Source: Pseudomonas sihuiensis
GTDB taxonomy: Bacteria > Pseudomonadota > Gammaproteobacteria > Pseudomonadales > Pseudomonadaceae
DNA: 64,000 bases
Direction: 5' to 3'
NCBI RefSeq assembly: GCF_900106015.1
Contig: NZ_LT629797.1
Location: 2,046,001-2,110,000 of the forward strand
The translations under genes were made by a program, and so were the position numbers. Under the pieces are notes generated by a model. That model saw only the letters and a program-made list of their open reading frames with translations, made no database searches and had not been told where the DNA came from. Every line of letters starts with the position of its first letter. Position 1 is the first letter of the stretch. Below are positions 17,281-24,799 of this stretch, piece after piece.

Positions 17281-17363
17281 GGTGCTCTCCTGTTCATTGT
17301 TTTTTGTGCGCCGCAAGGCGCGGCTGGAAGACGATTTCGAGTCTCAGCGCATCGCACTACCCT

Positions 17364-17400
17364 GTCCAACTAGAAAAACCGGAGGCGCATGATCGGAAAT
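17364..17400 (+). promoter_or_regulatory. Shared regulon element A, upstream of dctP
   Basis: GTCCAAC, then TAG, AAAAACC, a variable middle and GATCGGAAAT. In the direction of dctP it reads ATTTCCGATC...GGTTTTTCTAGTTGGAC, so TTGGAC could serve as the -35 box, with TGAGAC 17 bases on as a weak -10. It matches elements B, C and D. Confidence 0.7.
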
Positions 17401-17490
17401 CGTTATGGGATGAAAAGGGGCGTTTTCGCGACAAATGCACCAGCAGCGGGCAGCCGTTTCCGGGCCCGCAGACCAGCGAATGGAAGTTAA

Positions 17491-18435
17491 TCAGGCGCTT
17501 TGCTGTTCCGGCGCTGGCGCGACTCGCGCCATGCAGGCCTCGCCCATTTCCTCGGCGTAGACGTCCAGTGCTTCGCAGGCCAGGGCGATGATGTCTTCAC
17601 TGAGTTCCAGGCCCACGCCTGTACGCCAGGTGGCTACCACCGGCAAGGGCGGCGGCTCGGGAACCTCGTCGAGAATGGTCAGCAGGCCTTGCTTGAGTTC
17701 GTCATGTACCAGCGCTGGCGGCAGCGCGCCGATACCGAAACCGTCGCGCACCAGACGCGTCATCGCGGCGATGGAGTTGACGCAATTGATGCGTGGCGCA
17801 CTGACGCTGCCGGCATGCAGCAGGTTGAGAATGTCCTGATGCGGCCGCGAATTCTTCGAGAAGGTGATGATGCGCTCACGTGCCAGCTCCTCCATCGAGG
17901 CGTAGCAGCGGTGGTACAGCGAACCGGTCGGGACGATCCAGCGCACCGGAAAGGCAGCCAGTTCCAGATTGCGCACGCTGTCGCCGTTGACCATGTCGGT
18001 CTGGAACACGATATCCAGATAGCCCTTGAGCAATTGCTCGTTGAGGTTGCGTGCGGTGTCGGCCGTCAGCTCGATCTCCACCGCGGGGTAGCGCTCCATC
18101 ACCCGTGTTACGAACGGACTCAACCAGGTGTGAATGACGGTATCCATAGCCCCGACGCGAATACGCCCCTGAATGTTGCCGGTATCGCTGATCGACTGCT
18201 TCAAGGCCTGCATGGTGTCGATCATGCGCTCGGCATATTCGAGCACCTTCTGCCCTTCCGGGGTCAGCGATACGCCCTTGGAATCACGCAGGAAAAGACG
18301 CGTGCCGAGTTCATCCTCGAGCGCAGCGATGCGGCTGGAAATGGACGCCTGGGTGCTGAACAGCTTCTCGGCTGTCAGGCGGAAGCTCTTGAGCCGTGCC
18401 ACCCAGACGAAGGTCTCGAGAAATCTCAAATTCAT
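17491..18435 (-). CDS. LysR-family transcriptional regulator
   Basis: The 314-residue protein has the LysR winged helix-turn-helix at residues 3-62 (FLETFVWVARLKSFRLTAEKL, QASISSRIAALEDELGTRLF) and the effector-binding domain from about 90 to 295. It sits between the TRAP genes and the divergent porin, so it is the natural candidate to control both. Shared element B lies about 105 bp upstream of its own start, fitting the autoregulation usual for this family. AGAGG precedes the ATG. That it senses 5-oxoproline or a related carboxylate is inference. Confidence 0.9.
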   Translation of the reverse strand: MNLRFLETFVWVARLKSFRLTAEKLFSTQASISSRIAALEDELGTRLFLRDSKGVSLTPEGQKVLEYAERMIDTMQALKQSISDTGNIQGRIRVGAMDTVIHTWLSPFVTRVMERYPAVEIELTADTARNLNEQLLKGYLDIVFQTDMVNGDSVRNLELAAFPVRWIVPTGSLYHRCYASMEELARERIITFSKNSRPHQDILNLLHAGSVSAPRINCVNSIAAMTRLVRDGFGIGALPPALVHDELKQGLLTILDEVPEPPPLPVVATWRTGVGLELSEDIIALACEALDVYAEEMGEACMARVAPAPEQQSA

Positions 18436-18540
18436 GCCGTAACGCCTCTTCGCAATGTTCTTCTCAGGGGCTGATTTGCAGCGCCCACGCAGCCTCAGGC
18501 GTAGCAGGTTGTATGCCAGAGGTTTTTCGCCCAGCCGATG

Positions 18541-18580
18541 AATTTTCCTATCGCTGGCCCCCTGTTTTTTCTCGTTGGAC
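18541..18580 (-). promoter_or_regulatory. Shared regulon element B, between lysR and the porin
   Basis: The minus strand reads GTCCAAC, GAG, AAAAAAC, a variable middle and GATAGGAAAATT. In porin orientation it is AATTTTCCTATC...GTTTTTTCTCGTTGGAC, the same direction relative to the porin as the other copies are to their genes. It ends 127 bp before the porin ATG. Confidence 0.7.
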
Positions 18581-18706
18581 GCAGCCGAACAACGCTTTGA
18601 AGAATGGCGCCGCGCTCTGCGCAGACCACAACAACATCATTCAAAACGCGCTCTGCCAAGCAGCCGCTCTCGTCGGCTGCGCGCTCCCAACAGGAGACAC
18701 TGCACC

Positions 18707-19930
18707 ATGAAACCCCATTACCCATTGGCATCCGCGCTGCTGCTCGGCAGCGGCCTGCCAACCCTCGCGCATGCCGATTTCATCGCTGACAGCAAGGCCA
18801 GCGTCGAGATGCGCAACTTCTACTTCAACCGTGACTTCCGCCAGAGCGGCGCCCGTGACAAGGCCGAGGAATGGGCGCAGGGCTTTCTGCTGCGCATGGA
18901 GTCCGGATACACCGAGGGCACCGTCGGTTTCGGTATCGATGCATTGGGGATGCTCGGTGTGAAACTCGACTCCGGTGACGGCACCGCTGGCAGCGGCCTG
19001 CTCCCGGCCGATGGCTCCGGCGGCTCGCAGGATGAGTACTCCAAGCTCGGCCTGACCGCCAAAGTGAAGGTATCCAACAGCACACTGAAAGCTGGCGCCC
19101 TGCACTTTCGCAGCCCGATCGTCTCGGCCAACGATTCACGCCTGCTGCCGCAGACCTTCCAGGGAGCACTGCTGAATGTTCAGGAAATCGACAACCTGAC
19201 CCTGCAGGGCGGCAAGATCAACCGGATCAAGGCCAACAGCTCCACCGACTACACCGAGATGAGCGGCAACCGCATCGGCGGCAACAGCGACTCCTTCGTG
19301 TTCGGCGGCGGCGAGTACAAGATCACCCCGCAACTGACCGCCGGCCTGCACTACGGCACCCTCGAGGATATCTACCAGCAGTACTACGGCACGCTGGTGC
19401 ACGTACTGCCGCTGGGCGATGGCCAGTCGTTCAAAACCGACCTGCGCTACTCGCAAAGCCGCGAGGACGGCAACTTCCGTGACCTCGACAACAAGGCCTT
19501 CGGCGCCATGTTCACCTACAGCCTGGGTGGCCACGCCGTCGGCGCCGGCTACCAGCGCATGAGCGGTGACGATCCGTTCCCGTACATCGCCAGCAGCGAC
19601 CCGTTCCTGGTCAACTTCGTGCAGATCAACGACTTTGCCAACGTCGAGGAGCGCTCCTGGCAGGTGCGCTACGACTACAACTTCGCCAGCATCGGCATCC
19701 CCGGCCTGACCTTCATGACCCGCTACATCTCCGGCGACAACGTCGAGGTCGCCGGCCGCAGCAGCGAAGGCAAGGAATGGGAACGCAATACCGATATCGC
19801 CTACGTGGTGCAGAACGGTCCGCTGAAGAACCTGGGGCTGAAATGGCGTAACGCCACCGTTCGCTCCAATTTCGGCAACGATCTCGACGAGAACCGCCTG
19901 ATTCTCAGCTACACCCTGGCGCTCTGGTAA
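18707..19930 (+). CDS. OprD-family outer membrane porin
   Basis: The 407-residue protein has a 23-residue signal peptide (ending LAHA) and then DFIADSKASVEMRNFYFNRDFR, the standard opening of OprD/Occ porins. It ends in a beta-barrel C-terminus with terminal Trp (LILSYTLALW). Other family blocks include SDSFVFGGGEYKI and RYDYNFASIGIPGLTFMTRYISG. Occ porins are selective channels for amino acids and carboxylates, and some OprD paralogues take up pyroglutamate in P. aeruginosa. The start at 18707 has CAGGAGA upstream. It is divergent from the LysR gene and has its own terminator. Substrate assignment is by context only. Confidence 0.92.
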   Translation: MKPHYPLASALLLGSGLPTLAHADFIADSKASVEMRNFYFNRDFRQSGARDKAEEWAQGFLLRMESGYTEGTVGFGIDALGMLGVKLDSGDGTAGSGLLPADGSGGSQDEYSKLGLTAKVKVSNSTLKAGALHFRSPIVSANDSRLLPQTFQGALLNVQEIDNLTLQGGKINRIKANSSTDYTEMSGNRIGGNSDSFVFGGGEYKITPQLTAGLHYGTLEDIYQQYYGTLVHVLPLGDGQSFKTDLRYSQSREDGNFRDLDNKAFGAMFTYSLGGHAVGAGYQRMSGDDPFPYIASSDPFLVNFVQINDFANVEERSWQVRYDYNFASIGIPGLTFMTRYISGDNVEVAGRSSEGKEWERNTDIAYVVQNGPLKNLGLKWRNATVRSNFGNDLDENRLILSYTLALW

Positions 19931-19946
19931 GCACTTCAACCCGATG

Positions 19947-19974
19947 ACGGGGCCATCACGGCCCCGTTTGCATT
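19947..19974 (+). terminator. Intrinsic terminator after the porin
   Basis: ACGGGGCC and GGCCCCGT pair over ATCAC, followed by TTGCATTT. Confidence 0.82.
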
Positions 19975-20007
19975 TCTCGGGAAGCAAGAAGGCCATAGAC
20001 TTTTAAT

Positions 20008-20026
20008 CAAGTTGTATGACAACTTG
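20008..20026. promoter_or_regulatory. Palindromic operator CAAGTTGT-ATG-ACAACTTG
   Basis: This is a perfect 8-3-8 inverted repeat. Its core, TTGTATGACAA, has the TnGTnnnACnA form bound by FCD-type GntR regulators. It lies 45 bp upstream of the chemoreceptor start codon, a reasonable operator position. No GntR gene is present in the window. Confidence 0.5.
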
Positions 20027-20070
20027 CCGACTCCTGAGAATCATCCTGAAGAAGATGGCGAGGCGTTATC

Positions 20071-21954
20071 GTGAGCTTTTTACTGTCCTGGCAACAAAAA
20101 TTCCGCGCCCTTATCGCGCTCACCCTGATCAGCCTGATCTTGATGGCGGCCGCTTCGTTATGGGCCAACCATCGCGTCAGCAGCGCATTACAGGCGAGGG
20201 AACAGGCGGCAGCCTATGCCAGCGCCAGTACCCAGTTGATGAACCACTGGTGGCAACAGAACGCACTGCGCCAACAGATCACCCCCGACCTGCAGGCAGC
20301 GTTCGACAGCGGTCTCAATGAGCTGCAAGAACTCATCGGACAACTGTTGACGCAAGCCCAGGCACTGGAAGACGACGCCACCTTGCAACACGCCCAGCAG
20401 ATCCAGGCCGTGCTGCTCGAGGAACTGGCCCAGCAGCGCCAGTGGCTGAGCCTCAATCAGGCCCTGGGCCTGACGCCTTTCGAGGGCCAGCGCAAAACAT
20501 TGACGGAAAAAGGCAAGGCGTTGGAAGCGATCAGCTTCGACCTGATCAAACCTTTCATTACCAGCGCTCTGAGCAGCCAGCGTGACTATCTGTCGACCTT
20601 CGACCCGGCGTTCGCCCAGATTGCCCTGACGGCGATCGGTAAGCTGCAGGAGCAGATCGCGGATCTCGAATGGCAGGACACGCCGATCGGCAAGAACGTG
20701 CAGGGCTACGCCCAGGCGTTCACTGATATCCATGGCAACATCGAGCGCATCAACGCGACCAATCAGCGCCTGCGCCAACTGGGCGAGCAACTGCAGACGC
20801 GCATCGACGAACAAGCGCAGGCGCTGCAGAGCGGCCTGTTGTTGCGCCGCACCCAGGAAGCCGAGCAGGCCCGCCTGTCCGCACTGTGGATGATGGGGCT
20901 GAGCTTCCTCGCCGTTGCCGCCCTGCTCTGCTTCACCCTGTTGCAGGCTTCACGCACCCTGGTCAGCCGCCTGCGCAACGTCATTCAGTTGCTCACTCAG
21001 GTCGCCTCCGGCGATCTCACCGGCAAGCTGCCGGTGGGCAGCAATCCGCGTGACGAATTCAACCAGCTGGCCGACGCCGCCAACCGCATGATCCAGGGCA
21101 TCGGCGGTATCGTTGCCGAAGTGGTGCGCGCCAACGGCGAGCTGAGCCGCCTGCACCATCACCTGGGCGATGCCATGCGTCAGTTGGGTGACAACAGCAC
21201 CCAGGTGGAAATGCAGACCGAGCAGGCCGCCTCGGCCTCGCACCAGATCAGCGCCACCCTCAACGACATGGCGCAGCGCACGGCGCAAGTCGGCACCGCC
21301 ACCACCAGCGCCTACGATGCCGCGCGTAACGGCGGCGAAGTGATCGCCGCCAGCGTCGACAGCATGAGTCGCCTGGCGCAGCTGATTCAGGACACCCACA
21401 GCCAGGTCGATGCCCTCGGCCAGAGCAGCGCGCGGGTCAGCGGTATCGTCGATGTGATCAACAGCCTCGCCGATCAGACCAACCTGCTCGCCCTCAACGC
21501 GGCAATCGAGGCGGCAAGAGCCGGTGACGCCGGCCGCGGCTTCTCGGTGGTCGCCGATGAAGTGCGCTCGCTGGCGCAGAAGACGGTCTCGGCAACCACC
21601 GACATCAGCGCCATCGTCGGTGAGTTCCAGCAACAGACCCGGCACATGCACCAGCTGATGAGCAACGGCCTGAACCTGGCTGCCGACAGCGAGCGACATG
21701 CTGCTCAGGTGGCCGACGCCATCAGCTCCATCACCTCGGCGATGGAGCGCCTGACCGGCGAGATGAACCAGGTCGTGGTGGCCATCGAGGAAGTGTCCAC
21801 CACCACCGAGGACATCGCCGACAAGATGGAAACCATCCACGTGCACACCGGGCAGAGCAAGGACCTGCGCCATACTCTGGGCGGCCATACCGAGGGGCTG
21901 TCATCCCAGGTCGATGCACTGGGACGTAGCGCCAGGCAGTTCCGACTGGCCTGA
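20071..21954 (+). CDS. Methyl-accepting chemotaxis protein
   Basis: The 627-residue transducer has transmembrane helices at about 12-31 and 268-292 enclosing a ~235-residue, largely helical periplasmic sensor domain of the size expected for a helical bimodular (HBM-like) domain. A HAMP domain follows (about 293-345). The cytoplasmic helical bundle carries the signature tip [18 protein letters not shown] near residues 467-490. HBM receptors in pseudomonads sense organic acids. The start codon is GTG with GAGGCG upstream. It lies between the porin and the orphan TRAP binding protein, so a role in chemotaxis to the same compound is plausible but unproven. Confidence 0.93.
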   Translation: MSFLLSWQQKFRALIALTLISLILMAAASLWANHRVSSALQAREQAAAYASASTQLMNHWWQQNALRQQITPDLQAAFDSGLNELQELIGQLLTQAQALEDDATLQHAQQIQAVLLEELAQQRQWLSLNQALGLTPFEGQRKTLTEKGKALEAISFDLIKPFITSALSSQRDYLSTFDPAFAQIALTAIGKLQEQIADLEWQDTPIGKNVQGYAQAFTDIHGNIERINATNQRLRQLGEQLQTRIDEQAQALQSGLLLRRTQEAEQARLSALWMMGLSFLAVAALLCFTLLQASRTLVSRLRNVIQLLTQVASGDLTGKLPVGSNPRDEFNQLADAANRMIQGIGGIVAEVVRANGELSRLHHHLGDAMRQLGDNSTQVEMQTEQAASASHQISATLNDMAQRTAQVGTATTSAYDAARNGGEVIAASVDSMSRLAQLIQDTHSQVDALGQSSARVSGIVDVINSLADQTNLLALNAAIEAARAGDAGRGFSVVADEVRSLAQKTVSATTDISAIVGEFQQQTRHMHQLMSNGLNLAADSERHAAQVADAISSITSAMERLTGEMNQVVVAIEEVSTTTEDIADKMETIHVHTGQSKDLRHTLGGHTEGLSSQVDALGRSARQFRLA

Positions 21955-21965
21955 ATGCAGTTAGA

Positions 21966-21989
21966 GCCCGGTCGCAATGCCGACCGGGC
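21966..21989. terminator. Hairpin between convergent chemoreceptor and binding-protein genes
   Basis: GCCCGGTCG and CGACCGGGC pair over a 6-base loop, inside a wider TTAGAGC/GCTCTAA pair (21961-22008). The U tracts are poor, so termination strength is uncertain. Confidence 0.55.
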
Positions 21990-22004
21990 ATTCGCGCAGG
22001 CGCT

Positions 22005-23000
22005 CTAACGTGACTGCCCGTCGAGATACGCCTCGATGATCTGCGCATGCTCATCGCCGGCACGCGCCAGCCACTCCTCGGTAATCTGCTGACCGACTTC
22101 GGTCAGCTCCCGGCGCAATTGCGGGTCAATGTCCTGCACCACAGTCATGCCGTGCCTGGCGAGCATCCGCGTCTGATAACCGGTCAAGGCCCAGGATAAC
22201 TCCCACCCTGCCCGCTCGGCCCGTTCACCGGCATGCAGCAAGGCGCTGCGCTGGGCCTCGGGTAGACGCTGGAAGGCACGCTCGTTGACGATGACGATGT
22301 TCTTCGGGATGAAGGCGCGTACGTCATAGAAATGCGAGACGAAGTCCCAGGCGCGCAGGTCCATGCCTGTCGCACTGGAGGTGAGCATGATGTCCACCTG
22401 ACCGTCGCGGAAGGCCTGCGGTACGTCCTCGGTATTGATGGTCGTCGGTTGCGCATGAAGTAAATGGGCCAGACGCGAGATGGTCGGGTTGTAACTGCGA
22501 AAACGCAGATCGCGAACATCCTCCGCAGCCTGCAACGGGCGATTGCTGAACAGGCTCTGCGCCGGCCACGGCACTGCGTAAACGAGGCGCACGCCATCGG
22601 CCAGCAGGCGTCGCTCCACCGCCTCACGGCTCACCGCCCAGAGCTTGCGCGCCTGCTCGTAGTCGGTGGCGAGAAACGGCAGGCTGTCCAGCTCGTAGAT
22701 CGGATCTTCATTGCCCAGGGCAGACATGAACACATCGCCGATCTGAATATCGCCGCGGGTTACCGCAGGCTTGACCTCAGGGCGGCGATACAGGGTGGAG
22801 TTGGGGTGAACGCGTATGTTCAGCTGGCCATTGGTGGCCTGGCGAACATTCCTGGCAAACTCCACCGCTACACGGCTGATGAAATTGCCGGCCGGCTGTT
22901 CCACCGACATCGACCAGCGTTCGCTGCCGTGTACGGGTAAAGCCATGGGTAGAGCGACAAGCAAGGCGCAGAGCGCGGACAGACAGGGTGCGGTCTTCAC
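22005..23000 (-). CDS. Second TRAP periplasmic binding protein, orphan paralogue of dctP
   Basis: The 331-residue DctP-family protein runs parallel to the one at 16303-17280 along its whole length: ERWSMSVEQPAGNF, YRRPEVKPAVTRGDIQIGD, ALGNEDPIYELDSLPF, FRSYNPTISRL and IPKNIVIVNERAF all align. There is no permease gene beside it, so it must share the DctQM pair or serve as a sensor partner. I choose the GTG at 22998-23000, after GGGGGAAC, because it gives a proper signal peptide (cleaved near PVHGS); the frame stays open upstream through the leader terminator. Bordetella also has two such pyroglutamate binders, DctP6 and DctP7. Confidence 0.88.
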   Translation of the reverse strand: MKTAPCLSALCALLVALPMALPVHGSERWSMSVEQPAGNFISRVAVEFARNVRQATNGQLNIRVHPNSTLYRRPEVKPAVTRGDIQIGDVFMSALGNEDPIYELDSLPFLATDYEQARKLWAVSREAVERRLLADGVRLVYAVPWPAQSLFSNRPLQAAEDVRDLRFRSYNPTISRLAHLLHAQPTTINTEDVPQAFRDGQVDIMLTSSATGMDLRAWDFVSHFYDVRAFIPKNIVIVNERAFQRLPEAQRSALLHAGERAERAGWELSWALTGYQTRMLARHGMTVVQDIDPQLRRELTEVGQQITEEWLARAGDEHAQIIEAYLDGQSR

Positions 23001-23053
23001 TGGGGTTCCCCCGTAGACTGGTAGCCAGGTACTGAGTCGACTCGAAAGGAACG

Positions 23054-23085
23054 CAAAAGCCCCCGGGTACGGGAGACACCGGGGG
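23054..23085 (-). terminator. Leader terminator (possible attenuator) of the orphan SBP gene
   Basis: Minus-strand CCCCCGG pairs with CCGGGGG across a 12-base loop, followed by GC and TTTTGCG. It lies between the predicted promoter at element C and the GTG start at 23000, so it would stop transcription before the gene unless overridden. Confidence 0.65.
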
Positions 23086-23147
23086 TGCACCAGAACGGCG
23101 CCAAGGAGCGTTCACCCGACTCACTGTCGAGCGCGACGGTCGGCACT

Positions 23148-23185
23148 GTCCAACGGGAAAAACCGGCGTGTGGCGATCAGAAAAT
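23148..23185 (+). promoter_or_regulatory. Shared regulon element C, upstream of the orphan SBP
   Basis: GTCCAAC, GGG, AAAAACC, a variable middle and GATCAGAAAAT. Read towards the binding-protein gene it is ATTTTCTGATC...GGTTTTTCCCGTTGGAC, with TTGGAC as possible -35 and TCGACA 17 bases on. Confidence 0.68.
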
Positions 23186-23204
23186 CCGATGTCCGACACC
23201 ATCA

Positions 23205-23243
23205 GCTTTTCCTATCTCCGGCGGATGTTTTTATTAGTTGGAC
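23205..23243 (-). promoter_or_regulatory. Shared regulon element D, upstream of pxpA
   Basis: The minus strand reads GTCCAAC, TAAT, AAAAAC, a variable middle and GATAGGAAAAG. Read towards pxpA it is CTTTTCCTATC...GTTTTTATTAGTTGGAC. It ends 94 bp before the pxpA start and faces away from element C. Confidence 0.68.
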
Positions 23244-23336
23244 GCCTCTGGGCGACGCCGGAAAAATGAGGCCAACTCCCAGAACAGCTCAAAGCTGTCC
23301 GGCCATATCCATGCACCTCATGATTAGGATGCTCAC

Positions 23337-24089
23337 TTGAACAGCCTGCTTTTGAATTGCGACATCGGCGAAAGCTTCGGCGCCTGGACCATGGGCCTGG
23401 ACGCCGAGGTCATGCCCTATATCGACTGCGCCAACATCGCCTGCGGTTTCCACGCTTCCGACCCCAGCGTGATGCGCAAGACCGTGGCCCTGGCCGTGAC
23501 CCACGATGTACGCATCGGTGCACACACCGCTTACCAGGATCTGGTCGGTTTCGGCCGCCGCTCGATGGACTGCACGCCGCAGGAAGTCGAAGACCTGATG
23601 CTCTACCAGATCGGTGCACTGGAAGGCATTTGCCGCAGCCAGGGCACCCGTGTCAGCTACGTCAAACCTCACGGCGCGCTGTATCAGGACATGATGCGCA
23701 AGCCCGCCACCCTGCGCGCGGTGATGAGCGCCGTGGCCAAGTACGACCGCCAGTTGCCGCTGATGCTGATGTGCACCCGTGACAACAGCGCAGCCCAGGT
23801 ACTGGGCGACGAATTCGGCCTGACCCTGTGGTTCGAAGCCTTCGCCGACCGCGCCTACGACGCCGCCGGTTTCCTGGTCAGCCGCAGCCTGCCGGGGGCC
23901 GTGCATCACGACAGCGAGGTGATCGTCAGCCAGGCAGTCACCCTGGCGCGTGGCGAGGCCCTGCAGGCCAGCGACGGCAGCGTACTGCACCTGGCCGCGC
24001 AGACGCTGTGCGTGCATGGCGACAACGCCAGTTCGGTGGCTGCCGTGCAACGCATCCGCCAGGCCTTCGACAGCCTGGTTCAGGCATGA
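23337..24089 (+). CDS. pxpA: 5-oxoprolinase subunit PxpA (LamB/YcsF)
   Basis: PxpA, with PxpB and PxpC, forms the ATP-dependent bacterial 5-oxoprolinase that opens 5-oxoproline (pyroglutamate) to glutamate. The 250-residue protein shows the YcsF family blocks [13 protein letters not shown] (residues 5-17), [28 protein letters not shown] and [12 protein letters not shown]. The start codon is TTG at 23337, overlapping the TGA of a 9-codon upstream ORF; TAGGAT is the likely ribosome-binding site. The next gene begins inside its stop codon (ATGA), so the three pxp genes are translationally coupled. Confidence 0.95.
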   Translation: MNSLLLNCDIGESFGAWTMGLDAEVMPYIDCANIACGFHASDPSVMRKTVALAVTHDVRIGAHTAYQDLVGFGRRSMDCTPQEVEDLMLYQIGALEGICRSQGTRVSYVKPHGALYQDMMRKPATLRAVMSAVAKYDRQLPLMLMCTRDNSAAQVLGDEFGLTLWFEAFADRAYDAAGFLVSRSLPGAVHHDSEVIVSQAVTLARGEALQASDGSVLHLAAQTLCVHGDNASSVAAVQRIRQAFDSLVQA

Positions 24090-24799
24090 AGGCGCCCAAC
24101 GCCCGGCTGGAAGTCGCCGGCATCGATAGTGTGATCCTGCGCCTGTTCGACTTTATTGATGAAGCCAACATGCCGTGGATGCTGGCCGCACGCACGCGCC
24201 TGCAGGAAGTGTTCGGCGGCGCGCTGATCGACCTCGTCCCCTCCTACACCACGCTGTTGCTGCACTACGACCTGTGCCAGCTCGATAGCGAGCAGGCACG
24301 AGCGAAGGTCGCCGAAGCACTCGATGGCTTGCAGCCTGCCGATCTGCAAGGCGGTCGCGAACACCAGTTGCCCACCTGGTACGACCGCAGCGTCGGCCCG
24401 GAGCTGCAACTGCTGGCCCGGCGCAGCGGGCTCAGCGAGGCCGAGGTGATCGCCCGACACAGCGGCCATGCCTATCAGGTATTCGCCCTGGGTTTCGCGC
24501 CCGGCTTCGCCTTCATGGGGCTGGTCGAGGAAATCCTCGCCGCGCCGCGCCTGAGCACACCACGCAAGCGCATCGCCGCCGGCAGCGTCGGCATCGCCGA
24601 ACGGCAGACGGCCGCCTACCCGGTGGTTTCGCCCGGTGGCTGGAACCTGATCGGGCGCACGCCGAGCCGCCTGTTCGGCAGCGACATCGAAGGCTACAGC
24701 CTGCTGCAACCCGGTGATCGGGTGCGTTTCGTGCCCATCGAGCGCGCCGAATTCATCCGCCTGGGTGGCGACGACAGCCCGCTGGAGGCCAGCCAATGA
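24086..24799 (+). CDS. pxpB: 5-oxoprolinase subunit PxpB (KipI family)
   Basis: The 237-residue protein is the PxpB/KipI subunit, with the cyclophilin-like KipI domain blocks [50 protein letters not shown] and [10 protein letters not shown]. Together with PxpC it activates the lactam for opening by PxpA. In Bacillus, KipI also inhibits the sporulation kinase KinA, which is irrelevant here. It starts at ATG 24086 within the pxpA stop and ends overlapping pxpC by 4 bases. Confidence 0.95.
   Translation: MKAPNARLEVAGIDSVILRLFDFIDEANMPWMLAARTRLQEVFGGALIDLVPSYTTLLLHYDLCQLDSEQARAKVAEALDGLQPADLQGGREHQLPTWYDRSVGPELQLLARRSGLSEAEVIARHSGHAYQVFALGFAPGFAFMGLVEEILAAPRLSTPRKRIAAGSVGIAERQTAAYPVVSPGGWNLIGRTPSRLFGSDIEGYSLLQPGDRVRFVPIERAEFIRLGGDDSPLEASQ

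Larger units (their letters stand above)
23001..23336. other. Divergent control region between the orphan SBP and pxpA
   Basis: This 336-bp gap holds no gene. From left to right it contains the orphan binding-protein leader with an intrinsic terminator (23054-23085), regulon elements C and D back to back (23148-23185 and 23205-23243), and a 9-codon ORF (23311-23340) whose TGA overlaps the pxpA start. Confidence 0.7.

Noticed and set aside
22998..23090. Earlier start (GTG at 23088-23090) for the orphan binding protein
   Set aside because: It lies against the leader terminator stem and would put 30 non-homologous residues in front of the signal peptide.
23828..24085. Upstream extension of the pxpB frame
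   Set aside because: It overlaps pxpA in another frame and has shadow-type composition. ATG 24086, overlapping the pxpA stop, gives the correct PxpB N-terminus.
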